Shown here in pieces: positions 35,419 through 43,729 of a DNA stretch of 64,000 nucleotides. This stretch comes from Mucilaginibacter sp. PAMC 26640 (lineage in GTDB: Bacteria; Bacteroidota; Bacteroidia; Sphingobacteriales; Sphingobacteriaceae). The notes under the pieces were generated by a model that was given only the letters and a program-made list of their open reading frames with translations, searched no databases and was not told the DNA's origin. The translations under genes and the position numbers were made by a program. The stretch lies in assembly GCA_001596135.1 (NCBI GenBank), contig CP014773.1, positions 1,860,001 through 1,924,000 of the forward strand. Direction: 5' to 3'. Position 1 is the stretch's first letter. Each line of letters starts with the position of its first letter.

Positions 35419-35574
35419 ATGAATTCATTACTGTATATAATAGCTGTTATCCTTATTATTGGCTGGGCCGTAGGTGTGTTTTTTACCGCAGTTGGCGGAC
35501 TAATCCATGTGTTATTGGTATTGGCTGTTATAGCTTTAGTACTAGGACTTATCCGCAGGCCAACAGCTGTATAA
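35419..35574 (+). CDS. Small membrane protein (lmo0937 family)
   Basis: A 51-residue protein with two hydrophobic helices (about 3-22 and 25-44) and a short basic tail (LIRRPTAV). The N-terminus MNSLLYIIAVILIIGWAVG and the central FFTAVGGLIHVLLVLAVIA match the lmo0937-type small membrane proteins that are common and often stress-associated in Bacteroidota. Function unknown. The ATG lies after an AT-rich leader, and the next gene starts 57 bp downstream on the same strand. Confidence 0.8.
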   Translation: MNSLLYIIAVILIIGWAVGVFFTAVGGLIHVLLVLAVIALVLGLIRRPTAV

Positions 35575-35631
35575 TAAATAAATAGTTACAGGTAGCCTGT
35601 TTCGCCTTCACCGACCTATAATAGCTGATTC

Positions 35632-36324
35632 ATGAAAATTCCATTCACTCCACAACTCTTGGGCGACCTGATAGAAAAAGGGTACACTTATTTGCTGGCT
35701 AACACTACTGCAGATCCCTCTATGGAAACCGCTATCACACTAAAGCCGGTTCGGCAAGAGCCATCGCTTAATCATCTGCCCGATGGTTTTGAAACGTATT
35801 ATAAAATAACCCGCGAGCCAATGGTAATGGCGGCCGGTATCAGCGAAACTATCATTATGGTTGATTACGATACCATAAGCGATGAAATTACCAGTGAAGA
35901 TATTTTCGACGACAGTTATTTCAGGATGAGTGAGGCCTTTTTTAAGCAGGTGCTGGAGAGCCTGGAAGATTATGCCATTATCACTACCGATAAAAATGGC
36001 GATATTAACAGCTGGAATGCCGGTGCAGAAAAAGTTTTGGGCTACACCGAAATAGAAGTGATAGGCCGGTCCGCACAGATATTCTTTACACCTGAAGATA
36101 TTGCTGCAGGTGCGCCCGAAAAGGAATTAAGCGGTGCCCTTAACAATGGCCGTGCTACAGACGAGCGCTACCACATGCGGAAAGATGGTTCGCGGTTTTG
36201 GGGCAGTGGCTTAGTTTTTCCGTTGCATGATGAAAACCAACGGCATCGCGGCTTTACTAAAATAATGCGGAACCTGCGCGAACGCGAACAGGCCGAAGAA
36301 AAAGCAAGCAAGGGAGAAGTATAG
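35632..36324 (+). CDS. PAS-domain protein without output domain
   Basis: A 230-residue soluble protein. Residues about 100-215 form a PAS domain with the PAC end: LEDYAIITTDKNGDINSWN, AEKVLGYTEIEVIGRSAQ, FFTPEDIAAG and the C-terminal HMRKDGSRFWGSGLVFPL...GFTKIMRNLRER. The first 95 residues do not match a family I know. There is no histidine kinase, GGDEF or HTH domain, so it is either a stand-alone sensor that acts on a partner or an ancestral kinase fragment; the natural-looking stop and following terminator argue against truncation within this window. The ligand (flavin or haem) cannot be told. Confidence 0.85.
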   Translation: MKIPFTPQLLGDLIEKGYTYLLANTTADPSMETAITLKPVRQEPSLNHLPDGFETYYKITREPMVMAAGISETIIMVDYDTISDEITSEDIFDDSYFRMSEAFFKQVLESLEDYAIITTDKNGDINSWNAGAEKVLGYTEIEVIGRSAQIFFTPEDIAAGAPEKELSGALNNGRATDERYHMRKDGSRFWGSGLVFPLHDENQRHRGFTKIMRNLREREQAEEKASKGEV

Positions 36325-36363
36325 GCTTCCAGGTTTGTTTTTATCAAATAGCATATTAACAAA

Positions 36364-36390
36364 AAGCCCCGCATTATTAATGCAGGGCTT
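36364..36390. terminator. Bidirectional terminator between PAS gene and ilvE
   Basis: AAGCCC-C-GCAT pairs with ATGC-A-GGGCTT around TATTA; A- and T-rich flanks on both sides. Confidence 0.8.
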
Positions 36391-36410
36391 CATTGTTTAA
36401 TAGCTGAAAA

Positions 36411-37475
36411 TTAAACGATATAATTCCAGCCGTGAGTATCAGGCGTGGTGCCATATTTAATAGCATCCATTGTCTTAAATATGCGTTGTGAAAACTCGCG
36501 GGTTGCAGGATCACTCAGGGTATACTCTTCACCATTGTAAGTGATAGAGCCAACCGGGGCAATAGTAGCTGCGGTGCCGGCGCCAAACGCGTCGGTTAAT
36601 TTCCCGTTTTTAGCACCCTCTATAATTTCTGCGACAGATACTTTACGTTCCTCTACCGTAATGCCCCATTCTTTGGCTAAAGTAATTACCGTATCGCGGG
36701 TTACGCCATCCAGGATAGTATCTGTTGCTTCGGCAGTGATCAATTTACCATCCAGTAAAAACATGGCGTTGGCAGCGCCCATTTCTTCGATGTAGGCATG
36801 CTCTTTTGCATCCGTCCAGATCAGTTGGTCAAAACCTTCTTCAGCAGCTTTACGGGCAGGCAGCATAGATCCGCCGTAGTTACCGGCAGCTTTTGCATAA
36901 CCCATACCGCCTTCAGCAGCGCGTGTATATTTAGTTTCTATTTTTACGCGCAGTGCTTTAGAAAAATAAGGGCCTACGGGGCCGATCAATACCATGTATT
37001 TGTAGGTGGTAGATGGTAATACGCCCAAATATGGGTCGGTAGCAAACATAAACGGTCTGATATATAAAGCATGGTTGGCCTTTGTAGGGATCCATTCACG
37101 GTCAATATCCACCACTGCTGCAATACTTTGCAGAAAAAGATCCTCCGGCAGCGCTGGCATACAAAGGCGCTCAGCAGATTTGTTAAAGCGGATCGCATTT
37201 TTGTCGGGGCGGAAAATAGTGACCTTGCCATCGGCATGCTTGTATGCTTTTATGCCTTCAAAAAATGCCTGGCCGTAGTGCAGGGCAGAGATGGCAGGGC
37301 TCAGCTCAATTGGGCCGTACGGTAAAATTTCAAAATTCTTCCATTCGCCGTCGGCATAATCAGCCACCAGCATATGATCGGTAAAAGTGCGCCCGAAGGG
37401 CAGGTTATCAAAATCTGTTTCCGCTAAGCGGGAATGTGCAGCTTTGGTTAGTTTGATGTCCAATGTTTCGGTCAT
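36411..37475 (-). CDS. ilvE: Branched-chain amino acid aminotransferase
   Basis: PLP fold-type IV transaminase interconverting Leu, Ile and Val with their 2-oxo acids. The 354-residue product has the eukaryote/Bacteroidota-type features: FGRTFTDHMLVADY (about 27-40), ALHYGQAFFEGIKAYK (about 64-79), catalytic Lys195 in GYAKAAGNYGGS, EMGAANAMFLLDGKLIT and DTILDGVTRDTVI for the cofactor phosphate. Length is right for the BCAT group. Single gene with its own terminator; no ilv or leu genes nearby. Confidence 0.96.
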   Translation of the reverse strand: MTETLDIKLTKAAHSRLAETDFDNLPFGRTFTDHMLVADYADGEWKNFEILPYGPIELSPAISALHYGQAFFEGIKAYKHADGKVTIFRPDKNAIRFNKSAERLCMPALPEDLFLQSIAAVVDIDREWIPTKANHALYIRPFMFATDPYLGVLPSTTYKYMVLIGPVGPYFSKALRVKIETKYTRAAEGGMGYAKAAGNYGGSMLPARKAAEEGFDQLIWTDAKEHAYIEEMGAANAMFLLDGKLITAEATDTILDGVTRDTVITLAKEWGITVEERKVSVAEIIEGAKNGKLTDAFGAGTAATIAPVGSITYNGEEYTLSDPATREFSQRIFKTMDAIKYGTTPDTHGWNYIV

Positions 37476-37583
37476 GGCAGTGCGTGTTTTTCTAAAAACG
37501 GCAAGTTAAAAAAATAATAGGTAATTTTTATTCCTGGCTTGTATAAAGTATATCAGAAGAATAGCCGGTAGCTCGGCCCTCTG

Positions 37584-38543
37584 CTACCGCAAACTGCTCA
37601 CTGCTTTTTCAACCCAGGCTTTACCCCAGTTCTCCAGTTCTACTGCCGACCAGAGCGAAGGATAAAATATGCGTTTTTGAAAACGCGGAGGCAGGTATTT
37701 TTGCCAGTTGGTGCCGCCTGTCGCTTTTATTTCCTCAGGCTCGCGATGCAGGTAACGTACTGCAGATTTATAGTGTGATAAAGGCCAGTTAACGTTCACA
37801 TTCACGTCCAGCTGCCTTAGCTGTTCTTCCAGTGAAGCAGTATGCTGACTATTTTTCTTAAGCTGATTTAGTAAGCTGTAGAAGTTGGTTGTCGCAACGC
37901 TTTTGCCCAGCTCTACAAAAGTTGTAGCGTATTTCTTCTCGAACTGTTTCAGGGTGAGTGTTTTCTTCCCGGTAGATAATTCGGTGGCGCCAAATTTCCA
38001 ATAGATATATTCAAACTGATCTGCTATGCTCCTGCCGCGCATGGCTTCGCGCTGGCCTTTTGCCACCAGGTTAATGAAATCAGTTGCATAGATCTCTATC
38101 ATACGATACTGCCCGCTTTGGAATCCACTGGCCGGTAATAACGACATTCGGAACTGCAAAAACTGCTCTTTCTCCATTCCATCCACCATGATCTCGAACG
38201 AATTGGTCAGGGCTTCAAAGTAGCGGTTGATGCGTTTGACACGGGCGATGAAAAATTCTGCTGTTAAAGGCTCAGCGGCAGCAATCTGTTTACATTCGTG
38301 CAGGGCAAGTTTAAAGTATAGCTCCGTTATCTGGTGATACATAATAAAGATCTCCTCATCCGGAAACGGCGTTTTAGGGCTTTGCAAACTCAGCAAGGTG
38401 TCCAGGTGAATGTAGTCCCAATAGGTTAGGAAATCGGCATGTAATAGCCCGTCCAGATAAGAACTCATATCCTGCCCCATTGCTTCGTATTTTTCCTGCA
38501 GCAGGGCTATCTTTTGTTCTATTTCGGGAGAGATGCTCATCAT
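37584..38543 (-). CDS. kynA: Tryptophan 2,3-dioxygenase family protein
   Basis: Haem enzyme opening the indole ring of tryptophan to N-formylkynurenine. The 319-residue all-helical protein shows TDO signatures: TYWDYIHLDTLLSLQ (about 40-54), EIFIMYHQITELYFKLALHE (about 64-83) with the substrate-binding segment, and LPASGFQSGQYRMIEIY (about 136-152). LSHYKSAVRYL near residue 256 is where the haem-ligand helix lies. No other kynurenine genes (formamidase, kynureninase) are adjacent. An ATG one codon downstream is an equal alternative start. Divergent from the ClC gene across a repeat element. Confidence 0.9.
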   Translation of the reverse strand: MMSISPEIEQKIALLQEKYEAMGQDMSSYLDGLLHADFLTYWDYIHLDTLLSLQSPKTPFPDEEIFIMYHQITELYFKLALHECKQIAAAEPLTAEFFIARVKRINRYFEALTNSFEIMVDGMEKEQFLQFRMSLLPASGFQSGQYRMIEIYATDFINLVAKGQREAMRGRSIADQFEYIYWKFGATELSTGKKTLTLKQFEKKYATTFVELGKSVATTNFYSLLNQLKKNSQHTASLEEQLRQLDVNVNVNWPLSHYKSAVRYLHREPEEIKATGGTNWQKYLPPRFQKRIFYPSLWSAVELENWGKAWVEKAVSSLR

Positions 38544-38562
38544 GTAAAAGTAAGAAGGTATT

Positions 38563-38645
38563 TTGAATTCCGAATGTTCGATTTCGGATAGCTGAATGAT
38601 AACTGTACAAGTAATTCCGAAATCAAAAATCTGAATTCCGAAATA
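38563..38645. repeat. GAATTCCGAAATC inverted-array repeat
   Basis: Left arm TTGAATTCCGAATG and TTCGATTTCGGATA, right arm ATTCCGAAATCAAAAATC and GAATTCCGAAAT: same words in opposite orientation around a 22-bp spacer. Lies in the divergent promoter region of kynA and the ClC gene. Confidence 0.65.
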
Positions 38646-38756
38646 AAATTTATATTTGCTTCATAAAAACAAGGCAATGGTGTTCTGCCTATTTGAACCG
38701 CTGCAAAGCTGATGACGCCTACCCAAATAAGTTGTTTATTTATTTGCATGTAGGTT

Positions 38757-40094
38757 ATGTTTAAAATATTCTTTTCCAGTCAGCTCAATCTCGTAAAATA
38801 TCTTATTCGTTGGTTGGTTATCCTTCTCCCGGTTGCTGTTGCAATTGGCAGCATGGTGGCGCTTTTTCTATGGTTGTTAAGCTGGGCCATTCATTACCGT
38901 TTCGCGCACGCATGGTTGTTATACTTGCTGCCGCTGGCCGGTATTGTTATTCATTTGCTTTATAAATGGTACGGGCAAAGTGCCGAGCGGGGAAATAACC
39001 TTATTATCGATGAAATTCATCAAACCGGTGCCGGTGTGCCCAAACGGATGGCACCGCTGATTTTGATCACCACTGTTATTACCCATTTATTTGGTGGTTC
39101 TGCTGGTCGCGAGGGTACGGCTGTGCAAATTGGCGGCAGCCTGGCTCACCTGTTCGCGTCGCTGTTTAACCTTAGCGAAGCCGATAAAAAAATTGTACTC
39201 ACCGCTGGAGTTGCCGCCGGTTTTGGCGCAGTGTTTGGTACCCCGCTGGCCGGGACGATCTTCGCATTGGAGGTGATTGCAATAGGCCGCATTCAATACA
39301 CCGCGTTAATGCCCTGTTTAATTGCCGGCTTAGTTGGTGACATTACGGTTGCTGCCTGGGGTATTAAACACACCCTATACCATATAGACGTGGTGAATAC
39401 CGGGCAGGCGTTCTATGGTAATCACTTGCCTTTAAGTTTTTTGCTGCTGGGCAAGGTAATCCTGTCTGCGGCCCTTTTTGGGCTGGCGAGTTACCTTTTT
39501 GCAAAGTTTGTGCACCTGGTAAAAAGCACTGCCCTTAAGTTGATCAAGATCAGCTGGCTCATCCCTGTAGCAGGTGGACTGATCATCATTGGCCTTACTT
39601 TTTTACTAGGAAAGCCGGATTATTTAAGCCTGGGTGTTGAGGCAGAGCACCCGGAGGCGGTAACTATCCTATCCGCCTTTCAGCAGGGCGGTGCCGATGC
39701 ATTTAGCTGGCTGTGGAAGCTGGTGTACACCGGTATAACCTTAGGTACAGGCTTCAAAGGGGGGGAGGTTACCCCGCTGTTTTACATAGGGGCCACCTTG
39801 GGTAATACCCTGGCCGGTTTGCTGAATGCCCCGGTGAGCCTGTTTGCCGCGCTTGGGTTTATAGCAGTTTTTGCCGGGGCAACCAATACCCCGCTGGCCT
39901 GTACTTTAATGGGGATCGAGCTTTTTGGCGGTGAGTACGCCCTGTTGTTTGCGGTGGCTTGTTTTACGGCGTATTTTTTTAGCGGGGAAGGGGGCATTTA
40001 CCCGGCCCAGTTAGTAGCGCATCCTAAAATTCCTGCGGAAGAAGGGCAAAAGCAGGATTATGTAAAACGAATGCTCTCAAAATATAAATTATAG
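38757..40094 (+). CDS. ClC-family chloride channel/antiporter
   Basis: Polytopic inner-membrane protein of 445 residues with the ClC signatures: AGREGTAVQIGG (gating Glu119 in GREG), AAGFGAVFGTPLAGTIFALE (about 152-172) and the third filter segment TGFKGGEVTPLFYIGATLG (about 329-347). The usual GSGIP of the first filter segment corresponds to GAGVPK (91-96). Presence of the gating glutamate favours H+/Cl- exchange. No cytoplasmic CBS domains. It is followed 57 bp later by a universal stress protein gene, which may be co-transcribed. Confidence 0.93.
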   Translation: MFKIFFSSQLNLVKYLIRWLVILLPVAVAIGSMVALFLWLLSWAIHYRFAHAWLLYLLPLAGIVIHLLYKWYGQSAERGNNLIIDEIHQTGAGVPKRMAPLILITTVITHLFGGSAGREGTAVQIGGSLAHLFASLFNLSEADKKIVLTAGVAAGFGAVFGTPLAGTIFALEVIAIGRIQYTALMPCLIAGLVGDITVAAWGIKHTLYHIDVVNTGQAFYGNHLPLSFLLLGKVILSAALFGLASYLFAKFVHLVKSTALKLIKISWLIPVAGGLIIIGLTFLLGKPDYLSLGVEAEHPEAVTILSAFQQGGADAFSWLWKLVYTGITLGTGFKGGEVTPLFYIGATLGNTLAGLLNAPVSLFAALGFIAVFAGATNTPLACTLMGIELFGGEYALLFAVACFTAYFFSGEGGIYPAQLVAHPKIPAEEGQKQDYVKRMLSKYKL

Positions 40095-40151
40095 CCTAAA
40101 ACATATTGCCGCAGTATTGTTATTGTAGTGATATTACTAATCCTTATAAAC

Positions 40152-40631
40152 ATGCATATCAACAAAATTCTTATCGGTATAGACGACAGTAAATATGCCG
40201 AGTACGCAGCTGCTTACGGTTTTGATTTGGCAAAAAGTTTTAATGCCCATGTTGGGCTGGTGCATATTGTTGAGCCGGCAGTAAGTCCGGTTACCACCAA
40301 TGATACGATCACCGGTTTGCCATTCCCGGATTCAGGAATAGACGAGGTGGAGTTGTTAAATATCCAGGAGGATATGTCTGAAAATATAGTTAACCGCACG
40401 ATCAAAAAATATGCGGGCGATTTGCAGGTGACACACTTTAACGAATTTGGATCAACCGCAGAGGGGATTTTAAGCTGTAGCAGACAATTCGAGGCGGACC
40501 TGATCGTGATAGGCACGCACAGCCGCAGCGGTATCGATAGGTTACTAATGGGTAGTGTAGCCGAAAGTGTAGTGCGCAGCTCGGAAATTCCCGTATTGGT
40601 AGTTCCATTGAAGGAAAAACTTAACGGGTAA
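40152..40631 (+). CDS. Universal stress protein (UspA family)
   Basis: A 159-residue cytoplasmic protein with the single Usp alpha/beta fold: N-terminal KILIGIDDSKYAEYAAAYGF (about 5-24) and the C-terminal ATP-binding pattern GTHSRSGIDRLLMGSVAE (G-2x-G-9x-G-S/V) ending in IPVLVVPL. The ATP motif suggests an ATP-binding Usp rather than the UspA type. The frame is open from 40128, but MHINKILIGIDDS is the normal N-terminus. Next to the ClC gene, hinting at a stress- or pH-linked unit. Confidence 0.92.
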   Translation: MHINKILIGIDDSKYAEYAAAYGFDLAKSFNAHVGLVHIVEPAVSPVTTNDTITGLPFPDSGIDEVELLNIQEDMSENIVNRTIKKYAGDLQVTHFNEFGSTAEGILSCSRQFEADLIVIGTHSRSGIDRLLMGSVAESVVRSSEIPVLVVPLKEKLNG

Positions 40632-40637
40632 TATTTA

Positions 40638-40686
40638 ATGGTTAATAGACCGGGGCGTTTAACACTTGCCACGACCTATTAACCAT
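40638..40686. repeat. GGTTAATAG inverted repeat
   Basis: ATGGTTAATAG (40638-40648) and CTATTAACCAT (40676-40686), perfect 11-bp arms around 27 bases, with further related words to 40702 (CATCTGCCATTATC). Between convergent genes; may serve as a terminator, but no T-run follows. Confidence 0.7.
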
Positions 40687-40699
40687 CATCTGCCATTAT

Positions 40700-41989
40700 C
40701 TAGTAAAGCAGCCTGAACTTGATCGTATGATCTATTGCTTTTAATTCATTTAATACGCCTGCTTCGTACCCAACATTTACATCGGTAATTACATAGCCTA
40801 TTTGTGGGTTGGTTACCAAAAACTCCCCAACAATGTTGATGTTGTGGCGGGCAAATACTTCGTTTATTTTAGCAAGGATCCCAGGTACGTTCTTGTGGAT
40901 GTGGATCAACCGGTGGGCGTTGTTGTTGCGTGGCGGCTGCAGATCAGGGAAGTTACAGCTCATGTGCGTACGGCCCTCATTCATGAATGCAATTACCCTT
41001 TTCGGGATGAAGTCACCGTTGCGCGGGTTATCTTTAGGGTCATCAAAAACAATGATGCCGGCATTGCAGGCGGCTTCAGCAAGTTTACGGTTGGCTTTGC
41101 CAAAGCAGCCTATTACTTTTAATCGCCCGGCATTTTGAATCTGCTCAACGCTTGGCTGGTTTTCCTCATCGCAAATTAATACACCGGCTTCCTCCAAATA
41201 TTTATCGGCTATCGCTTCTTTGTGGCGCAGATTGTACCCTTCGCGTTTCATTTGCGCTAATGCCTCATCGTCAATTCCACCTACTACTAAACATTTAATG
41301 CGGTTTTTAGGGTAAGAAATAGCCCTTGGCAGTTTGTTGATATATAAAAATTCATCAAAGCTTGGGGTGATATGGTCGGCTTTTTCAGCTACGGATTTAC
41401 GTTCGATATTCTCGGTAAAGGCGAAGAATTTTTTGATCATGCCCGATTCCTTTAGCTGAAAATCTGAATAACCATCTCCAATACCAAAGATCTCGCCCGG
41501 GAGGTTCAGCTCCTTAAGCAGTTTAACCTTACCGCCCTCCTGCGATAACGGGTTAGTTTTATCATACCCTACAATATTGCCTTCTTCATCAAACTCAAAA
41601 GTATTGGCGTAAATATTCTCTCTTTTGATGTGGTACTCGGTTACCACCGGGATAATGAATTCTTTAAAGCCGCCCGATACGATTAGCACCTCTTCCTGGT
41701 GGTTTTTAAAGAATATGGTGTTTCTGGAAAAGGATGTAGACACCTTCTTTTTAAGGTGGCTAATCAGTTGCTTCAGGTGATTGCGGTTAGCGCATAGTAG
41801 TTTTACCCTTGCCTGCAGGCTCTCGGTAAAAGAAAGGCGGCCTTCCATTGATGCATTGGTAAGGTCTTCTATCTGTTTGTAAATGGCCTCCCTGTCGGGA
41901 TGATTTTTTAAGGAGATTCGGGCAAGTTCGTCTAAAGCTTCAACCTGTGTAAAGGTACTATCGAAATCTATGATGAAATACTGATCCAT
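40700..41989 (-). CDS. Phosphoserine phosphatase fused to a SerA remnant and ACT domain
   Basis: A 429-residue fusion. Residues 1-215 are a SerB-like HAD-IB phosphatase: nucleophile Asp8 and acid Asp10 (IDFDSTFTQVE), SGG at 105-107, Lys154, and GDGYSD (171-176). Residues about 232-325 match the substrate-binding part of phosphoglycerate dehydrogenase (LKVIGCFGKANRKLAEAACN, GIIVFDDPKDNPRNG), but the NAD-binding Rossmann domain is absent: the sequence passes directly into the SerA inter-domain linker (EGRTHMSCNFPDL, 338-350) and a C-terminal ACT domain (about 358-429, RLIHIHKNVPGILAKIN). So it should hydrolyse phosphoserine and may be feedback-regulated by serine, but cannot act as a dehydrogenase. 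The start at 41989 fits SerB better than the open extension to 42106. Confidence 0.85.
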   Translation of the reverse strand: MDQYFIIDFDSTFTQVEALDELARISLKNHPDREAIYKQIEDLTNASMEGRLSFTESLQARVKLLCANRNHLKQLISHLKKKVSTSFSRNTIFFKNHQEEVLIVSGGFKEFIIPVVTEYHIKRENIYANTFEFDEEGNIVGYDKTNPLSQEGGKVKLLKELNLPGEIFGIGDGYSDFQLKESGMIKKFFAFTENIERKSVAEKADHITPSFDEFLYINKLPRAISYPKNRIKCLVVGGIDDEALAQMKREGYNLRHKEAIADKYLEEAGVLICDEENQPSVEQIQNAGRLKVIGCFGKANRKLAEAACNAGIIVFDDPKDNPRNGDFIPKRVIAFMNEGRTHMSCNFPDLQPPRNNNAHRLIHIHKNVPGILAKINEVFARHNINIVGEFLVTNPQIGYVITDVNVGYEAGVLNELKAIDHTIKFRLLY

Positions 41990-42179
41990 TGGGCTATGCA
42001 AATATGTGCCGACCACGTCGGGACACAAATGTGCAAATTTTTGCGGGAACAGAATTGCCGGAATTATAAACATTGCAGATCTCTGTTTTTTTAACATAGC
42101 GGTCACAGCAAGGAAATACGGACGTGTGCTGTTAAATAACCACTCCTCTCAACACAATATAAAATTTAATAAATACGCT

Positions 42180-42187
42180 TACCTTTG
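42180..42187 (+). promoter_or_regulatory. -7 element of rlmD
   Basis: TACCTTTG, perfect TAnnTTTG, only 7 bp before the ATG at 42195; the transcript should begin at or next to the start codon. Confidence 0.6.
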
Positions 42188-42194
42188 CAGGCTT

Positions 42195-43631
42195 ATGGGC
42201 AGATCTGGTAAACCACGGGTAAATAAAGTTTTTGAGAACGTTACAGTAATAGACATCGCTGAAGAAGGCAAAGGTGTTGGCAAAGCAGATGATTTTGTTT
42301 TGTTTATAGAAAAAGCCATTCCCGGTGATGTGGCCGATGTAGAGGTTTACCGCAGCAAAAAGAATTTCGGCGAGGCGAAGATCACCCGTTTAATCCAGCC
42401 TTCCGAATACCGTACCACCCCGTTTTGCGAACACTTTGGCACCTGCGGCGGTTGCAAATGGCAACACATGACCTATGATGCCCAGTTGAAGTTTAAGCAA
42501 AAGGCCGTACACGATGCCCTTACCCGCTTGGCTAAGATCGATGTGGAGCATATGGATGCCATTGTACCATCCCCGGCCGATCGCTATTACCGCAATAAAC
42601 TGGAATATACATTCTCCAACAAACGCTGGCTATACGATGGCGAAAACCGGGAAGATGAAGCGCTGGATATGAATGCGCTCGGTTTCCACATTCCCGGCCG
42701 TTTTGATAAGATCCTGAATATTAATCATTGTTACCTGCAGGCCGAACCATCTAACGATCTGCGCAATAGCATTAACCAATATGCCAAAGAGCAGGGTATC
42801 AGTTATTACGATGTTCGCCAGCATACGGGCGCATTGCGTAATTTGATCATCCGTACCTCGTCTACCGGGGAGATCATGGTGATCGTAGTTTTCGCTCACG
42901 CAGATGAAGAGCAGGTGGCTAACCTGATGACATTTGTGGATACGAGATTCCCGCAGATCACATCTTTGCTGTATATCCTCAATACCAAAATGAATGATAC
43001 CATTTTCGACCAGGAGGTGAAAAGCTGGAAAGGCCCCGAGTATATTCACGAGGAAATGCCAGGTGGAAATGGCAAGGCGATCCGGTTCAGAGTTGGCCCT
43101 AAGTCGTTTTATCAAACCAACTCTATCCAGGCTTTGAAACTGTACGAGATCACCCGCGACTTTGCCGGATTTAAAGGCGATGAGTTGGTGTATGACCTTT
43201 ATACCGGTGCCGGTACCATCGCGAACTTTATTGCCGGCCATGTGCGCGAAGTGGTAGGGGTAGAGTATGTACCTACCGCTATTGAAGATGCCAAAGTAAA
43301 CTCGGAGATCAACAACATTACCAATACCAAATTCTTTGCCGGCGATATGAAGGATGTTTTGGTGGCAGATTTTGTGGCCGAGCATGGCAAACCCGATGTG
43401 ATCATCACCGACCCGCCGCGGGCCGGCATGCACGCCGACGTAGTTGCCCGACTAATGGAAATTGAAGCCCCTAAAATTGTTTACGTAAGCTGCAATGCCG
43501 CCACCCAGGCCCGCGACCTGGTCGTGTTAAAAGAGAAATATGATACGGTAAAAATTCAGCCGGTGGATATGTTCCCGCACACCCAGCATGTGGAGAACGT
43601 GGTGCTGTTAAAGCTAAGGGAGGTTTTGTAA
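42195..43631 (+). CDS. rlmD: 23S rRNA (uracil-5-)-methyltransferase, RlmD/RumA type
   Basis: AdoMet- and iron-sulfur-dependent methylation of a uracil in 23S rRNA. The 478-residue product has an N-terminal TRAM domain (about 10-65, VIDIAEEGKGVGKADDFVLFI), the [4Fe-4S] cysteines (FCEHFGTCGGCKWQH, about 76-90), a Rossmann methyltransferase (LVYDLYTGAGTIANFIA, about 330-346), TDPPRAGMH and the catalytic nucleophile in YVSCNAATQARDL (about 433-445). The track of open frame begins 189 bp upstream, but MGRSGKPRVNKVF gives normal family length and sits just after the promoter. RlmD and RlmCD paralogues cannot be separated with certainty. Confidence 0.9.
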   Translation: MGRSGKPRVNKVFENVTVIDIAEEGKGVGKADDFVLFIEKAIPGDVADVEVYRSKKNFGEAKITRLIQPSEYRTTPFCEHFGTCGGCKWQHMTYDAQLKFKQKAVHDALTRLAKIDVEHMDAIVPSPADRYYRNKLEYTFSNKRWLYDGENREDEALDMNALGFHIPGRFDKILNINHCYLQAEPSNDLRNSINQYAKEQGISYYDVRQHTGALRNLIIRTSSTGEIMVIVVFAHADEEQVANLMTFVDTRFPQITSLLYILNTKMNDTIFDQEVKSWKGPEYIHEEMPGGNGKAIRFRVGPKSFYQTNSIQALKLYEITRDFAGFKGDELVYDLYTGAGTIANFIAGHVREVVGVEYVPTAIEDAKVNSEINNITNTKFFAGDMKDVLVADFVAEHGKPDVIITDPPRAGMHADVVARLMEIEAPKIVYVSCNAATQARDLVVLKEKYDTVKIQPVDMFPHTQHVENVVLLKLREVL

Positions 43632-43729
43632 AAGTTTATCGAGTACTCGTTATTAGGCGGTAATCCCTAAAGGGGTGATTAAACGAATAATGATGTACCT
43701 GAAATTGGGTTTTTTGTAAAACTAGCAGA

